Below, one piece after another: positions 9,233-18,411 of a stretch of DNA of 64,000 bases. This stretch comes from Marinomonas pollencensis (GTDB taxonomy: Bacteria; Pseudomonadota; Gammaproteobacteria; Pseudomonadales; Marinomonadaceae): assembly GCF_003387375.1 (NCBI RefSeq), contig NZ_QUNG01000009.1:62001-126000 (forward strand). Direction: 5' to 3'. The position numbers were made by a program, and so were the translations under genes. Each line of letters begins with the position of its first letter. Position 1 is the first letter of the stretch. The notes under the pieces are model-generated. The model saw only the letters and a program-made list of their open reading frames with translations. It was not told the origin of the DNA and searched no databases.

Positions 9233-10305
9233 CTTGTTTTCATCCATGTGTGTATTGTTGGGTCGTTTAGGTTTGGGTGGTTAGCGTGTTGGCACTCTAA
9301 GGTAATGCCGGCACAAGCGAGACTAAAGTTCAGTTGTTCTTTAAGAGGCCATTCTTTGTTTCGAGCATGGATGAAGCCTGCAAGTAAGGCATCTCCTGCG
9401 CCTGTATCGCTTATCGGGGTGGTCTGGTAGCAAGGGATTTCTAGGCTTTGTGTTTTATCTTGATACAGCATTCCTTGGTCCCCTAAACTGAGTAGTACCG
9501 CGGACACCCCTGTGTCTAGTAATTCACTCGCCAAGGCAGTTGGCTGTTGAGCTGAAGAATCTAAAATAGCACGTGCTTCATCTTGGTTTACTTTTAGTAG
9601 GTTAAGCCTACTGAGAATAGGTCTTAAGCGAGGGGCTTTGCTCGCCGAGACAGCATCAGCGACCCAGAATGTTTGGAAAGGCTGATGGCTAAACCACTCA
9701 ATGACACTAGACGTAAGGTTTGCTTCGATTATTAGGCATTGAGCTGAATGAAAAAGAGATGTTTTAGTATTGAGTAAGCTTGAGTCCAGAGCATCAATAA
9801 TTCGCATATCGGCAATGGCTGCAACCAGTTGTCCCTGGTCATCATTGACTGCAAGATAAGTGCTGGTTGGGTACTCAGGGTGTTGAATAATGTTTTCTGT
9901 ATTTACGCCCGAGAGCTGGGTTTGCTCAATGACCCAGTCGCCAGAAGGATCCATACCCACCATAGAGAGTAGAGTGGTTGGTTCTCCTAAATGCGCTAGA
10001 TTTTCGGCAATATTTCTTCCAACTCCCCCAGGGCTTTGTATAACATCCCCAGGGTTGGAGTCTTCTAGACACAAAGGAGAGCGACTTTTGCCATGAATAT
10101 CTAAGTTGCTTCCACCCACAATAACGATGCCATTTTGGCTAGGTACAATATAGCCTTTCCCAAGTATGAGGCCTTGTCTTGTTAGGCGCATAATATGCCC
10201 GGCAATGGACTCTCTGCTCATCCCTAGCAGGTCCGCAAGCTGTTGTTGGGACGCCATAGGGTGCCGCTTCACTGCGTTAAATACCCTGGATTCTACTTCC
10301 GTCAT
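9229..10305 (-). CDS. psuK: Pseudouridine kinase with N-terminal HTH domain
   Basis: The 358-residue protein has an N-terminal winged helix-turn-helix (residues 1-55, 'QQQLADLLGMSRESIAGHIM') followed by a PfkB-family sugar kinase. 'GGSNLDIHGKS' and 'PGGVGRNIAENLAHLG' bind substrate and 'DTGAGDALLAGF' is the PfkB signature with the catalytic Asp. It phosphorylates pseudouridine to supply PsuG, whose gene follows with a 4-base overlap. The fused HTH suggests the kinase also represses its own operon; a repeated TATGTTATT element lies just upstream of the start. No pseudouridine transporter gene is adjacent, unlike some psuT-containing loci. Confidence 0.9.
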   Translation of the reverse strand: MTEVESRVFNAVKRHPMASQQQLADLLGMSRESIAGHIMRLTRQGLILGKGYIVPSQNGIVIVGGSNLDIHGKSRSPLCLEDSNPGDVIQSPGGVGRNIAENLAHLGEPTTLLSMVGMDPSGDWVIEQTQLSGVNTENIIQHPEYPTSTYLAVNDDQGQLVAAIADMRIIDALDSSLLNTKTSLFHSAQCLIIEANLTSSVIEWFSHQPFQTFWVADAVSASKAPRLRPILSRLNLLKVNQDEARAILDSSAQQPTALASELLDTGVSAVLLSLGDQGMLYQDKTQSLEIPCYQTTPISDTGAGDALLAGFIHARNKEWPLKEQLNFSLACAGITLECQHANHPNLNDPTIHTWMKTR

Positions 10306-10320
10306 AAAATCACCATAACT

Positions 10321-10348
10321 TATGTTATTAAATTAAACATATGTTATT
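10321..10348. promoter_or_regulatory. Candidate psuKG operator
   Basis: TATGTTATT occurs twice in direct orientation (10321-10329 and 10340-10348), 19 bases apart or nearly two helical turns. The first copy lies in the inverted repeat ATAAC-TTAT-GTTAT and the second overlaps the palindrome AACATATGTT. They sit 16-43 bases upstream of the psuK start. PsuK carries an HTH, so autoregulation at this site is a reasonable inference. Confidence 0.4.
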
Positions 10349-10644
10349 GGTTATAAAATAGCCAATAAAAAATTCAAGATGTCTTTTCAAACTCTTTATT
10401 GATCCTGAGGGATGGATCAATGAACAAAAAAAGGATAATTTCTAATAACACACTCGGTGCTTGCGTTTCTTATGCTGAAGCATGGTGATGTTATGAGCGG
10501 TGAGGGGAGGTATGAACAGCTTCTCTTGCCTTATTATGTGGATAAAAGTTTGCTGCTCGCGGCGAGCCTTGGATGTGAATAGTCGACCTATTGACGAGAT
10601 TCTTAACAAAGCATATTGATATAAACACAAAGGGATATAAATAG
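10349..10644. other. Intergenic region between psuK and GGDEF/EAL gene
   Basis: This gap separates two divergently oriented genes and presumably holds both promoters. A perfect 7-base inverted repeat TTGATCC/GGATCAA with an 8-base loop is present at 10399-10420. A 62-codon minus-strand frame at 10442-10630 has no recognisable features and was not called. A ribosome-binding-like AAAGGGAT precedes the downstream ATG at 10645. Confidence 0.4.
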
Positions 10645-12942
10645 ATGTTAGCCAGCTTTCGCTCCCGATTACTTGCTTTACTGTTAGGTATGCTCGCGAT
10701 GGTTCAATTAGGTACTGGTGTTGCGGTACTTAGTTCATTAAAAGAAGACAATTATAAACAGGGTGTTCAAGCCATTGAGGTGGCGAAGAATGTCTTTGAT
10801 TCCTCGCTGGACAGTCGGGTGGATCAGTTAACCAAGAGTGTAAAAATTCTAGCCTCAGACTTCGGCTTTAAACAAGCGGTAGCGACACAAGAGATTGGTA
10901 CGATACGCTCGGTGCTGGCAAATCATGGTGCGCGTATTAGTGCCGATGTGTCGTTACTGATCGCACCAGATGGCAAGATAGTTGCTGCAACAAAAGAACT
11001 TAATATTGATCAGCAAGTGACGCAATTAGTGCGCTCAGCGCGTCGAACTGGCAGCGCTTCAATCAGTACCATGATCTCATTTTCAGGGCAGGCTTATCAG
11101 TTAGTGTTAGTCCCCGTTAAAGCGCCTAATATCATTGCGTGGGTAGGGATGGCATTTTTACTGGATAAAGCGCTAGCGGAACAGCTAAAGGCCGTGACAG
11201 GTTTTGAAATCAGTTTTGTCGGCAACCCTCGTGATGGAAATAAACTCACTGGGTATTCAACTTTACCGGAGCAAGATAAAGCGGCTTTATTTCAACAAGC
11301 ACAGCACCTTAATAGCCTAGCGCAGCAGCCGACATTTACTAATAATGACAAATACCTCTCGTTGAGTATTAACTTGGCGGCCAAGAATCAATGGGGCGTT
11401 TTACACTTACCTTACCAACCTTGGCTGGAGAGCTATAACCGCACCCGCACTCAGTTACTGTGGATTTTTACTGGTGGTTTGGCATTTGCTTTGTTGGTGG
11501 GGATTTTTCTGGCACGTAATTTAACTGCACCGATTGAGCGTTTGGTTGAGTTTGCTCGGCAAATAGGTTTGGTGGGCAGTGATGCCAAAGCCCCAGCTGT
11601 GACGGGGGAGTTTGGTGTGTTATCCAATACCATGATGGCAATGCAAAGCTCCATCGCTCTGCGCGAGGAGGAGCTTACTAGCCGTGCTTTGCACGATTTG
11701 CATACTGGGTTATATAACCGAAATGCCGTAGAGCAATATCTAACTAAGGTGTTGCCACGGCATAATGGTTGTCTAGTGCTGGTGGATATCCGCCATTTCA
11801 AAGACCTTAATAACTTGTTGGGGTTTGATCATGGAGATGCGCTGCTGCTGGGGGTCACAGAGCGCTTATTAGGCTGGGGAAGTGGTGCAGTAATGCAAGC
11901 TCGCATTGCCGGTGATCAGTTTTTATTAGTCTTTGATGAAGAGATCAACGGCGCACAATGTCATTCACTGTGTGCCTGTTTTGAACCTGCTTTCATTGTT
12001 GATGGCTCTGAAGTGCATTTGTCTGTGGCGGTCGGTGTGCTGCCTTTTGAAGCAACGATACTCAGTGCCAATGACGCCATGAGGCGCTTAGACATTACCT
12101 TGGATCGATCAAAAGAAGCGTCCGCCAGTTGTGCTTTTTATCAGACGGGGCAGGATGAAAGTCATCAGCGCCAGCTGCGGATTATCGGCGATTTGACTGA
12201 GGCCTTGGTGTCGCAACAAATGTTCGTTGTCTACCAACCCAAAGTCAGTGTTGCTGAAAAAGATTGCCATGAAGTAGAGGCCTTAGTTCGCTGGCAGCAC
12301 CCGGAACTAGGTTTTATTCCGCCTGATGAGTTTATTTCGCTTTTAGAGCAAGCGGGGAATATACAGCAGTTGACGCAATGGGTGATCGAAACCGTGTTGT
12401 CTCAGTTACAAGTATGGTGGCGTAATGGGCACCAGATTCGAGCCGCGATTAACTTGTCTGTACACGATCTCGTTAATGAACAACTTCCCGCTTATATTGC
12501 TCAGGCATTAGAAGACAAAGCCCTGCCAGTAACAGCCCTAGCGTTAGAAGTCACAGAAAGTGCTGTGATGAAAGATCGTAATAAAGTGATTCAGGTGTTA
12601 AATGGTTTGCAGTCATTAGGCATTCATTTAGCGATTGATGATTTTGGAACAGGGCAGTCGTCATTGGCCTATTTACGTGAGCTGCCGGTCAATGAGGTAA
12701 AGATAGATCGCGCTTTTATCCAATTCATTGATACCAACAAAGGAGATGAATTTATTGTTAAGGCATCCATTGAAATGTCTCATAGCTTGGGCCTTCAGGT
12801 GACGGCTGAAGGCGCTGAAAATGCTTCAGGTGTCGCGCTCCTTGAGCATTATCAATGTGATAAGATTCAAGGCTATTATTTTTCTAAGCCATTAATCTCA
12901 GAAGATTTTCTTCGGTGGCTGGACGATTTTCGCAAGGTTTAG
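10645..12942 (+). CDS. Membrane-bound GGDEF/EAL c-di-GMP protein with periplasmic sensor
   Basis: The 765-residue protein has an N-terminal membrane helix, a periplasmic Cache-like sensor (about residues 30-265), a second helix near 270-290, a HAMP segment ('LARNLTAPIERLVEFARQIG'), a GGDEF domain and a C-terminal EAL domain. The GGDEF signature is degenerate (AGDQF, residues 422-426), so cyclase activity is unlikely. The EAL domain retains E545-A-L, 'INLSV', 'LEVTES', 'IDDFGTG', 'EVKIDRAFI' and 'QGYYFSKPL', so it is probably an active c-di-GMP phosphodiesterase or a c-di-GMP receptor. Its signal and target process are unknown. Confidence 0.88.
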   Translation: MLASFRSRLLALLLGMLAMVQLGTGVAVLSSLKEDNYKQGVQAIEVAKNVFDSSLDSRVDQLTKSVKILASDFGFKQAVATQEIGTIRSVLANHGARISADVSLLIAPDGKIVAATKELNIDQQVTQLVRSARRTGSASISTMISFSGQAYQLVLVPVKAPNIIAWVGMAFLLDKALAEQLKAVTGFEISFVGNPRDGNKLTGYSTLPEQDKAALFQQAQHLNSLAQQPTFTNNDKYLSLSINLAAKNQWGVLHLPYQPWLESYNRTRTQLLWIFTGGLAFALLVGIFLARNLTAPIERLVEFARQIGLVGSDAKAPAVTGEFGVLSNTMMAMQSSIALREEELTSRALHDLHTGLYNRNAVEQYLTKVLPRHNGCLVLVDIRHFKDLNNLLGFDHGDALLLGVTERLLGWGSGAVMQARIAGDQFLLVFDEEINGAQCHSLCACFEPAFIVDGSEVHLSVAVGVLPFEATILSANDAMRRLDITLDRSKEASASCAFYQTGQDESHQRQLRIIGDLTEALVSQQMFVVYQPKVSVAEKDCHEVEALVRWQHPELGFIPPDEFISLLEQAGNIQQLTQWVIETVLSQLQVWWRNGHQIRAAINLSVHDLVNEQLPAYIAQALEDKALPVTALALEVTESAVMKDRNKVIQVLNGLQSLGIHLAIDDFGTGQSSLAYLRELPVNEVKIDRAFIQFIDTNKGDEFIVKASIEMSHSLGLQVTAEGAENASGVALLEHYQCDKIQGYYFSKPLISEDFLRWLDDFRKV

Positions 12943-13007
12943 AGCGCAGTAAATCTTAGTGAATAAACTCAAGATTCCTACTATTTGAGGACAAGGTAAA
13001 GATTAGT

Positions 13008-13748
13008 ATGCTGTTTTTAATTCGAATGTTTTTATTACTGATTTTAATTGTTGGCGTGACGCTCTTCGGTTTTATTTTCTGTTTGCTCATATTGCGCTCT
13101 AAAAACCGCGTGTATTATCTTGGAAAAGTATTTGCTCGGGTGGCACCTTTATTTGGCTTAACGGTAGAAGGGCGAGTCTCTCCAGAGGCAAAAGAAGTGC
13201 CCCAAGCCGTTTATATCGGTAATCATCAGAATAATTTTGATCTGTTTACCTTAGCGGCAGTGGTGCCTGAAGGGGTAGTGACAGTGGGTAAAAGTAGTTT
13301 GCGTTGGGTTCCCTTTTTTGGCGCGCTGTATTGGGCCAGTGGCAATATTTTAATCAATCGTGATAATCGAAAAAAAGCCATCGCAACAATAGATCAAGTG
13401 GTAAGAAGTATGAAAAGCACAGGCTTATCTATTCTAATGTTCCCTGAAGGAAGCCGCAGTCGCGGACGCGGTTGGCTGCCTTTCAAGCGAGGTGCTTTCC
13501 ATGCAGCAGTACAAGCTGGTGTGCCAATTATTCCGATTGTTTGCAGTAATACTCACGAACAGGTCAAGGTAAATCGTTGGCATAACGGTAAGGTGATTGT
13601 GTCAGTGTTACCACCGATTGATACCACAGGTTTGCATGAAACCGATGTTGTGCATTTGATGAAACAGTGTGAAACACTGATGCATGAAACAAAACAAAAG
13701 TTAGATGATGAGCTGCAGCAGAACCCTCACCACTCATTATCACAGTGA
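13008..13748 (+). CDS. 1-acyl-sn-glycerol-3-phosphate acyltransferase (PlsC family)
   Basis: The 246-residue protein has a hydrophobic N-terminal anchor (residues 1-30) and the PlsC acyltransferase motifs: motif I NHQNNFD (H-x4-D, catalytic His and Asp) near residue 73, 'FGALYWASGNILINR' (motif II region), 'FPEGSRSRGRG' (motif III) and 'VPIIPIVCSNT' (motif IV). It acylates lysophosphatidic acid to phosphatidic acid at the inner membrane in phospholipid synthesis. It may be the main PlsC or a paralogue, so no symbol is given. It is convergent with the DUF3482 GTPase gene, 4 bases between the stops. Confidence 0.9.
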   Translation: MLFLIRMFLLLILIVGVTLFGFIFCLLILRSKNRVYYLGKVFARVAPLFGLTVEGRVSPEAKEVPQAVYIGNHQNNFDLFTLAAVVPEGVVTVGKSSLRWVPFFGALYWASGNILINRDNRKKAIATIDQVVRSMKSTGLSILMFPEGSRSRGRGWLPFKRGAFHAAVQAGVPIIPIVCSNTHEQVKVNRWHNGKVIVSVLPPIDTTGLHETDVVHLMKQCETLMHETKQKLDDELQQNPHHSLSQ

Positions 13749-13752
13749 AAGG

Positions 13753-15138
13753 CTAGCGTTCATTTGTCTTGATAAGAGGGCTTAGCAAACGGCTAATGGC
13801 TTGTTTGCTAGCGTGATCTTTAGCTAAATCTTGTTCAGCCCATTCTGGATGCTGCTGGGCATTTTTCCAGAATGGCGTTAACGTATTGAGCAGAGATTTC
13901 CGTTGTTTAACTAACTCAGTCTGTTCTTCCAGCGCGCTGTTGTTCAGGGTAAAAATCTGCTGGGAGGCATGGCCTCGTTGATCAAGATGGGCAATCAGTG
14001 CTAACCCGCGTAGACATAAAAGGCTCAAGGTGGATGTGTCGACACACAGGTAATAGCGTCCTGTAAGCTTGCTTTTTAAGGTGTCTTTGTAGTGACGACC
14101 AGTTTGCCAAGACGCCCCCAAGATAGCGCCCAGTGTGGCTGCGGCGCCTAACGATAATCCCCCCGTCATCACATCAATCCCTGCGCCAAGCGCAGCGCCT
14201 GTCATGGCACTGGCCCCAGTGCTTAATCCCCATTCTTTAAGTGTTTCTAAGGCAAAAATATCTTGTTGCCAGGTGCCGCTTTTAACCGAGAAAGTGTCGG
14301 GTAACACGTCCTCATCTTGAAACGCATAAAGCTGCAGTAACCTATGAATAAAGTGATTTTCCAAATCTCTGATTTGGTTTTCAAATGCATTGATATCGGA
14401 CTGAATAGGGGGGTGTTGAGAACAACGTTTACGGCTACTAGCGGCTTTGATTTGCAGCTCAGAAAGTAGTTCAATGGCTGCAGAGCGACGTGATTTGGCG
14501 GCTTCTTCACGACTTTTTAGCAGGCTTTCAATGTCGTCATAATGGTCGGGCATTAAGCTTTGTATGCTTTGATAAAGTCGTTTCTCATCTTCAAAATAAA
14601 ACGCCACAGAGTCGTAGCGTATCACCGCATGGAGATGGCGCTCGGCAAGGGTTTTACGCCATGTTTCTAAATGTGCACTAGGAGAAGCGCTGAAATTCAA
14701 AATGGGGACAATGGGTTTACTGGCACTGGCCAATAGGGTTAATTCATCGAGGTATTTGCCCAAAGGCGCTTGGCGGATGTCCACCACATACAGAATGATA
14801 TCGCAGCGATTCAGCTGTTTAAGGATTTTGGCTTCTTGCTCGAATTCATCTTGGGCCAACTGGCTCTGGCAAAAATAAGCTATCCAGTCTGCGCCAGAGT
14901 AGGATGAGAATGGCGTTTGCTGGCGAGCGTTCCACAGGCCAATGGAATCTTCGAAACCTGGAGTGTCTGTTAAGGTCAGCAATGTCTTACCTGACAAGGT
15001 AAGCGCGGCGCTTTCAACATGACGGGTTGTGCCAGCTTGATTACTGATTTCACCAAATGATTGCTGGCGCAGTAAAGTTCGGATTAAAGACGTTTTTCCG
15101 GTATTGGCATGACCGACTACCAAAAGAGAAATCGACAC
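13753..15138 (-). CDS. DUF3482-family GTPase
   Basis: The 461-residue protein starts with a TRAFAC-class G domain: P-loop GHANTGKT at residues 9-16, G2-like 'AGTTRHVES', G3 'DTPGFED' near residue 60. The canonical NKxD is not visible; 'PILNFSAS' sits where it would be expected. The C-terminal half matches DUF3482, with a Gly/Ala-rich helical stretch ('GLSTGASAMTGAALGAGIDV' onward, about residues 305-345) that may insert into or associate with the membrane. It is paired with the DUF2868 membrane protein upstream (2-base gap), an association seen across pseudomonads. No cellular role is established for the pair as far as I know. Confidence 0.85.
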   Translation of the reverse strand: MSISLLVVGHANTGKTSLIRTLLRQQSFGEISNQAGTTRHVESAALTLSGKTLLTLTDTPGFEDSIGLWNARQQTPFSSYSGADWIAYFCQSQLAQDEFEQEAKILKQLNRCDIILYVVDIRQAPLGKYLDELTLLASASKPIVPILNFSASPSAHLETWRKTLAERHLHAVIRYDSVAFYFEDEKRLYQSIQSLMPDHYDDIESLLKSREEAAKSRRSAAIELLSELQIKAASSRKRCSQHPPIQSDINAFENQIRDLENHFIHRLLQLYAFQDEDVLPDTFSVKSGTWQQDIFALETLKEWGLSTGASAMTGAALGAGIDVMTGGLSLGAAATLGAILGASWQTGRHYKDTLKSKLTGRYYLCVDTSTLSLLCLRGLALIAHLDQRGHASQQIFTLNNSALEEQTELVKQRKSLLNTLTPFWKNAQQHPEWAEQDLAKDHASKQAISRLLSPLIKTNER

Positions 15139-15140
15139 AT

Positions 15141-16523
15141 CTACTCCTTATCATCCTGTAGGGTAAAAAGCTGATCTGGGCGAATACCAGACTCTAGCCC
15201 AGTGCGTTGCCAAGCGTTTGAGAAGCTGCCGTTGGTGATGACCAGAGATGCGTCGGGGAACGAGGCGCACAGGCTCAACAAAAAACGCCGGGAGCCGCGA
15301 TCAGGGCTGTGTTCACCATCCACTAAAATATACACAGGTTGCGGGTGAGATGCGGCCAAAAAGTCTTGCTGTTGGCTGGCGTCATTCAGTACGCAGCGAT
15401 CTTGTACGCCAGTTAGACGCTCAGGGATCGGTTGGCTCCATTCAAACAGCCCCCAAGTGTTGTTGAGTGAGGCATTGGGAATGGCGCTGAGGCAGCTTTG
15501 CTGATGAAGGCCGGAGGCGTTCAGGTGCTGATCCTGTGCGTCTTTGTTGAGCTTCTCTTTATCCAGTATCTGGCTACGACTTTGTTCTTGATAGCGGCGT
15601 TCAATAGCCAGTTCTTGTGTTGTTTTTGGTAGCGTTAAGCGCTTTAAGCGATACATAAAAACACTAAATAGCCCTAATAGAAAGCGAGGTAATACGCCGT
15701 ATAAGATTAAGCTTGCGAGCAGCAAGTTAGCCCAATGCTGTCTGGTATTGGGTGCTTGAGAAACTATGTCTATGCGACTGGCTAGAATGTCCACTTGGTC
15801 TGGCACCGCGATCCCCAGCAGATTAGGCAATACGCTTAATTGTTGGGTAAGCCAAAGAAATTGCTGCTCCCCTAATAAAGTGGTTTCCCAAACAAAATTG
15901 ACTTGATTGGTAAGCAGTAGTAATAGGGTCATCAGAAAACCAGCAAACAAATAGCAGCACCAAGCGGTATGGGAAATAGCGCTTAGCAGCCAAGGATTGG
16001 AGTGTTTAGAGCATTGCCAATGCCAAAATGCAGTGCTGCTGAGTGAGTTTATATGTGAATACTTACCAATCTTGTTGCTTATCAATATAAGGCTCCCAAG
16101 TAGGATTCCTTTTGAGCGTGTTGCGCCTCGCCCCAGCGCCAGTAAAGCAATGAACCAGATTAAGAGGTTCACTCCATGAAAACCCAACAGGACAATGAGT
16201 AGCCAGAAAATATTGACTGTGCCAGAAGCTGAGACGGCAAACGCAGGTGGCACTGCTAATAAGCCTAAAACAAAGGTAAGGGCAAAAATAAGCCACAAAC
16301 CACGCTGAAAATAACGTGCTAATTGTGTCACTTGAACAAGATAACTTTGCTCTTTTGGCGTGTTATTGAGTGCTTGTAAAGCGCTGTCTAAATTTGCTGC
16401 CTGATGGGGCAAGCGAAAATCCGTATGAGATTCTAACCACGCCGCAACAGACAGACGAGCACGTAAAGAAAGACGGCTAGTTGATGCCTCAAAAGAGAGG
16501 TTTTTTTCAGGCAGGGAAGTCAT
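15141..16523 (-). CDS. DUF2868 domain-containing membrane protein
   Basis: The 460-residue protein has an N-terminal soluble region and about four transmembrane helices (near residues 75-95, 100-130, 180-205 and 265-295), followed by a cytoplasmic C-terminal domain from about residue 320. It fits DUF2868. It starts directly after the stop of the deaminase gene, with no gap, and its stop lies 2 bases before the DUF3482 GTPase start. The fixed partnership suggests that this is the membrane partner of the GTPase. Cotranscription with the deaminase looks likely from spacing, but a functional link to it is not obvious. Confidence 0.8.
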   Translation of the reverse strand: MTSLPEKNLSFEASTSRLSLRARLSVAAWLESHTDFRLPHQAANLDSALQALNNTPKEQSYLVQVTQLARYFQRGLWLIFALTFVLGLLAVPPAFAVSASGTVNIFWLLIVLLGFHGVNLLIWFIALLALGRGATRSKGILLGSLILISNKIGKYSHINSLSSTAFWHWQCSKHSNPWLLSAISHTAWCCYLFAGFLMTLLLLLTNQVNFVWETTLLGEQQFLWLTQQLSVLPNLLGIAVPDQVDILASRIDIVSQAPNTRQHWANLLLASLILYGVLPRFLLGLFSVFMYRLKRLTLPKTTQELAIERRYQEQSRSQILDKEKLNKDAQDQHLNASGLHQQSCLSAIPNASLNNTWGLFEWSQPIPERLTGVQDRCVLNDASQQQDFLAASHPQPVYILVDGEHSPDRGSRRFLLSLCASFPDASLVITNGSFSNAWQRTGLESGIRPDQLFTLQDDKE

Positions 16524-17765
16524 TTATAAACGAACTCTATGGGTAACTTTGGAGGGCTGGCGTTGCATCAATATTTTGCCATGACGCATGTTTAATAAGA
16601 CTTCTCCTTGATTACGTAGCACGCTGTAATCGTCTTCTCCGCTTAACAAAATCGCATTGGCTGGGTGGCCGACGGCAATGCCGTAATCTTCCAGTTGCAT
16701 CAGTTTGGCGCTGTTGTCGGTGATAAAATCCAAAGCATGGACAAAGTCGTCATAGCCCATCATTTGGCAGATGTGTAAGCCAAAATCCAATGAGCGCAGC
16801 AGCTTGCCATTGCCGAGGGAATACCAAGGGTCAAAAATAGAGTCCTGCGCTAAACCGACGTTCATGCCGGCGGCGGTGAGCTCTTTCACTCGGGTCAAAC
16901 CACGACGTTTTGGGTAAGAATCAAAGCGGCCTTGTAGGTGAATACTTTCGGTTGGGCAAGATACAAAATGAATTCCTGAATGCTTCAACAAACGAAACAG
17001 TTTTGAACAGTAGGCGTTATCATATGAATGCATCGCGGTCGTGTGACTCGCAGTGACTCGATCGCCAATACCTGCTTGCATTGCTTCGTGGGCGAGAAAC
17101 TCCAAAAAACGCGAATTTGGGTCGTCGATCTCATCACAATGCACATCCACTAAGCGATCGTACTTCAGCGCTAATTGAATTAAGCTCTTAACGGACTTTT
17201 CACCTAGCTCGCGAGTGTATTCAAAGTGTGGAATGCCACCGACCACGTCGGCGCCGATCTCCATGGCTTGCTCCATTAGCGCTTCGCCATTTGGGTAAGA
17301 GTGGATGCCTTCTTGTGGAAACGCGACGACTTGAATATCCACCGCCTCTTTCAGTTCGTCACGCAGTTCACATAAAGTATGCATAGCAATCAGAGAAGGG
17401 TCTGTGGTGTCGATATGAGTTCGAATATGCTGCACACCGTTGTCGATCAGCAGTGACACGGTTTGTTTCACTCGGCGGCGAATATCCTCACGGTTAAGCA
17501 TAGGCTTGCGTTGTGACCAGCGCTCGATGCCTTCAAACAAGGTGCCGCTGCGGTTCCATTCTGGTTCGCCGGCGGTTAAGGCCGCATCAAGATGAATGTG
17601 AGGCTCTACCAATGGCGCGCACAAGAGTTGGCCATGGGCATCGATATCCTGATCCGAAGCACAGACAGATTCTTCCTGTGGCGAAATGGCAGCGAACACG
17701 CCATCTTTGATCAGAATCGTATAAAGCCCATCCTTTTGTCTTAATCGCGCGTTAATGACCTTCAT
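16524..17765 (-). CDS. Cytosine-deaminase-family enzyme, predicted 5-methylcytosine deaminase type
   Basis: The 413-residue protein aligns along its length with E. coli CodA: 'VEPHIHLD' (metal ligands H56 and H58), 'SGTLFEGIERW', 'HCDEID' (H209 and catalytic Glu), 'VTASHTTAMHSY', 'IHLQGRFDSYPKRRG' and 'DPWYSLG'. It should hydrolytically deaminate a pyrimidine base with a divalent metal. CodA has HDD in the loop before 'FDPWY'; this protein has QDS. The metal and catalytic Asp is kept (D308), but CodA Asp314 is Ser (S309). Family work tied loss of Asp314 to use of 5-methylcytosine, so the cytosine assignment is uncertain. An AGGAGT places the start at the second ATG, 6 bases away; the first ATG (17771) abuts it. 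It follows an Lrp regulator by 35 bases. Confidence 0.88.
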   Translation of the reverse strand: MKVINARLRQKDGLYTILIKDGVFAAISPQEESVCASDQDIDAHGQLLCAPLVEPHIHLDAALTAGEPEWNRSGTLFEGIERWSQRKPMLNREDIRRRVKQTVSLLIDNGVQHIRTHIDTTDPSLIAMHTLCELRDELKEAVDIQVVAFPQEGIHSYPNGEALMEQAMEIGADVVGGIPHFEYTRELGEKSVKSLIQLALKYDRLVDVHCDEIDDPNSRFLEFLAHEAMQAGIGDRVTASHTTAMHSYDNAYCSKLFRLLKHSGIHFVSCPTESIHLQGRFDSYPKRRGLTRVKELTAAGMNVGLAQDSIFDPWYSLGNGKLLRSLDFGLHICQMMGYDDFVHALDFITDNSAKLMQLEDYGIAVGHPANAILLSGEDDYSVLRNQGEVLLNMRHGKILMQRQPSKVTHRVRL

Positions 17766-17800
17766 CTTCATACTCCTAGACTGGCGTTTTTTTCGTTAGG

Positions 17801-18277
17801 CTATGCCTTTGTTTTACCTGATGCTTTTATTAAAGGCAAAGGGGCTGCTGTTTTCACCGTTCGAATTGCAAAATGGCTTTGAATATCTTTTACGTGTGGT
17901 AAACATTGTAGTCTTTTAAGAATGCGTTCGTAGTCTTGCAGGTCTACAGCGACGACTTCTAAGCGATAATCCGCGCTGCCAGAAACAAGGTGTGCACTGA
18001 TAATTTCACCAACTTCTAAAATCGCCTTTTCAAAAGCAATGTGCTTATCATCAGCGTGGCTTTTTAAGCGTACCTCAACAAAGACGGTCATTGAAAAACC
18101 CGCCTTCTGGCGGTCAATACGAGCGTGATAGCCCTCGATTACGCCCGCGTCTTCTAATTGCTTTACACGACGCAAACAAGGGGAAGGTGATAGGTGTATT
18201 TCTTCCGCTAGTGCTACGTTGGTGAGACGTCCATCGGATTGAAGATGAGACAGAATATCTATGTCGGTTTTGTCCAT
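17801..18277 (-). CDS. Lrp/AsnC-family transcriptional regulator
   Basis: The 158-residue protein has an AsnC-type HTH (residues 1-60, 'MDKTDIDILSHLQSDGRLTN' then 'EEIHLSPSPCLRRVKQLEDAGVIEGYHA') and a C-terminal RAM ligand-binding domain ('EIISAHLVSGSADYRLEVV.DL..YE'). The ATG at 18277 gives the family's usual MDKTD start; an in-frame ATG at 18292 would add five residues. It lies upstream of the deaminase gene on the same strand and is divergent from an EamA transporter, both likely targets. The effector (an amino acid or, by context, a nucleobase-related metabolite) is not known. Confidence 0.87.
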   Translation of the reverse strand: MDKTDIDILSHLQSDGRLTNVALAEEIHLSPSPCLRRVKQLEDAGVIEGYHARIDRQKAGFSMTVFVEVRLKSHADDKHIAFEKAILEVGEIISAHLVSGSADYRLEVVAVDLQDYERILKRLQCLPHVKDIQSHFAIRTVKTAAPLPLIKASGKTKA

Positions 18278-18411
18278 GTTGGCATACTTCATGTTTTATG
18301 GGTTTATTTAGGGTGCTGTATGCTAAAAAATAGCCTTATATAAGGTGTAATAGCAAGGACATGCCTAGGCGACAGCGAAGATAATGGCTTATCGATTTCC
18401 GTGAGGTAGCC

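Noticed and set aside
10442-10630. 62-codon minus-strand frame before the GGDEF/EAL gene
   Set aside because: No recognisable motif or suitable ribosome-binding site, and it lies in the promoter region of divergent genes.
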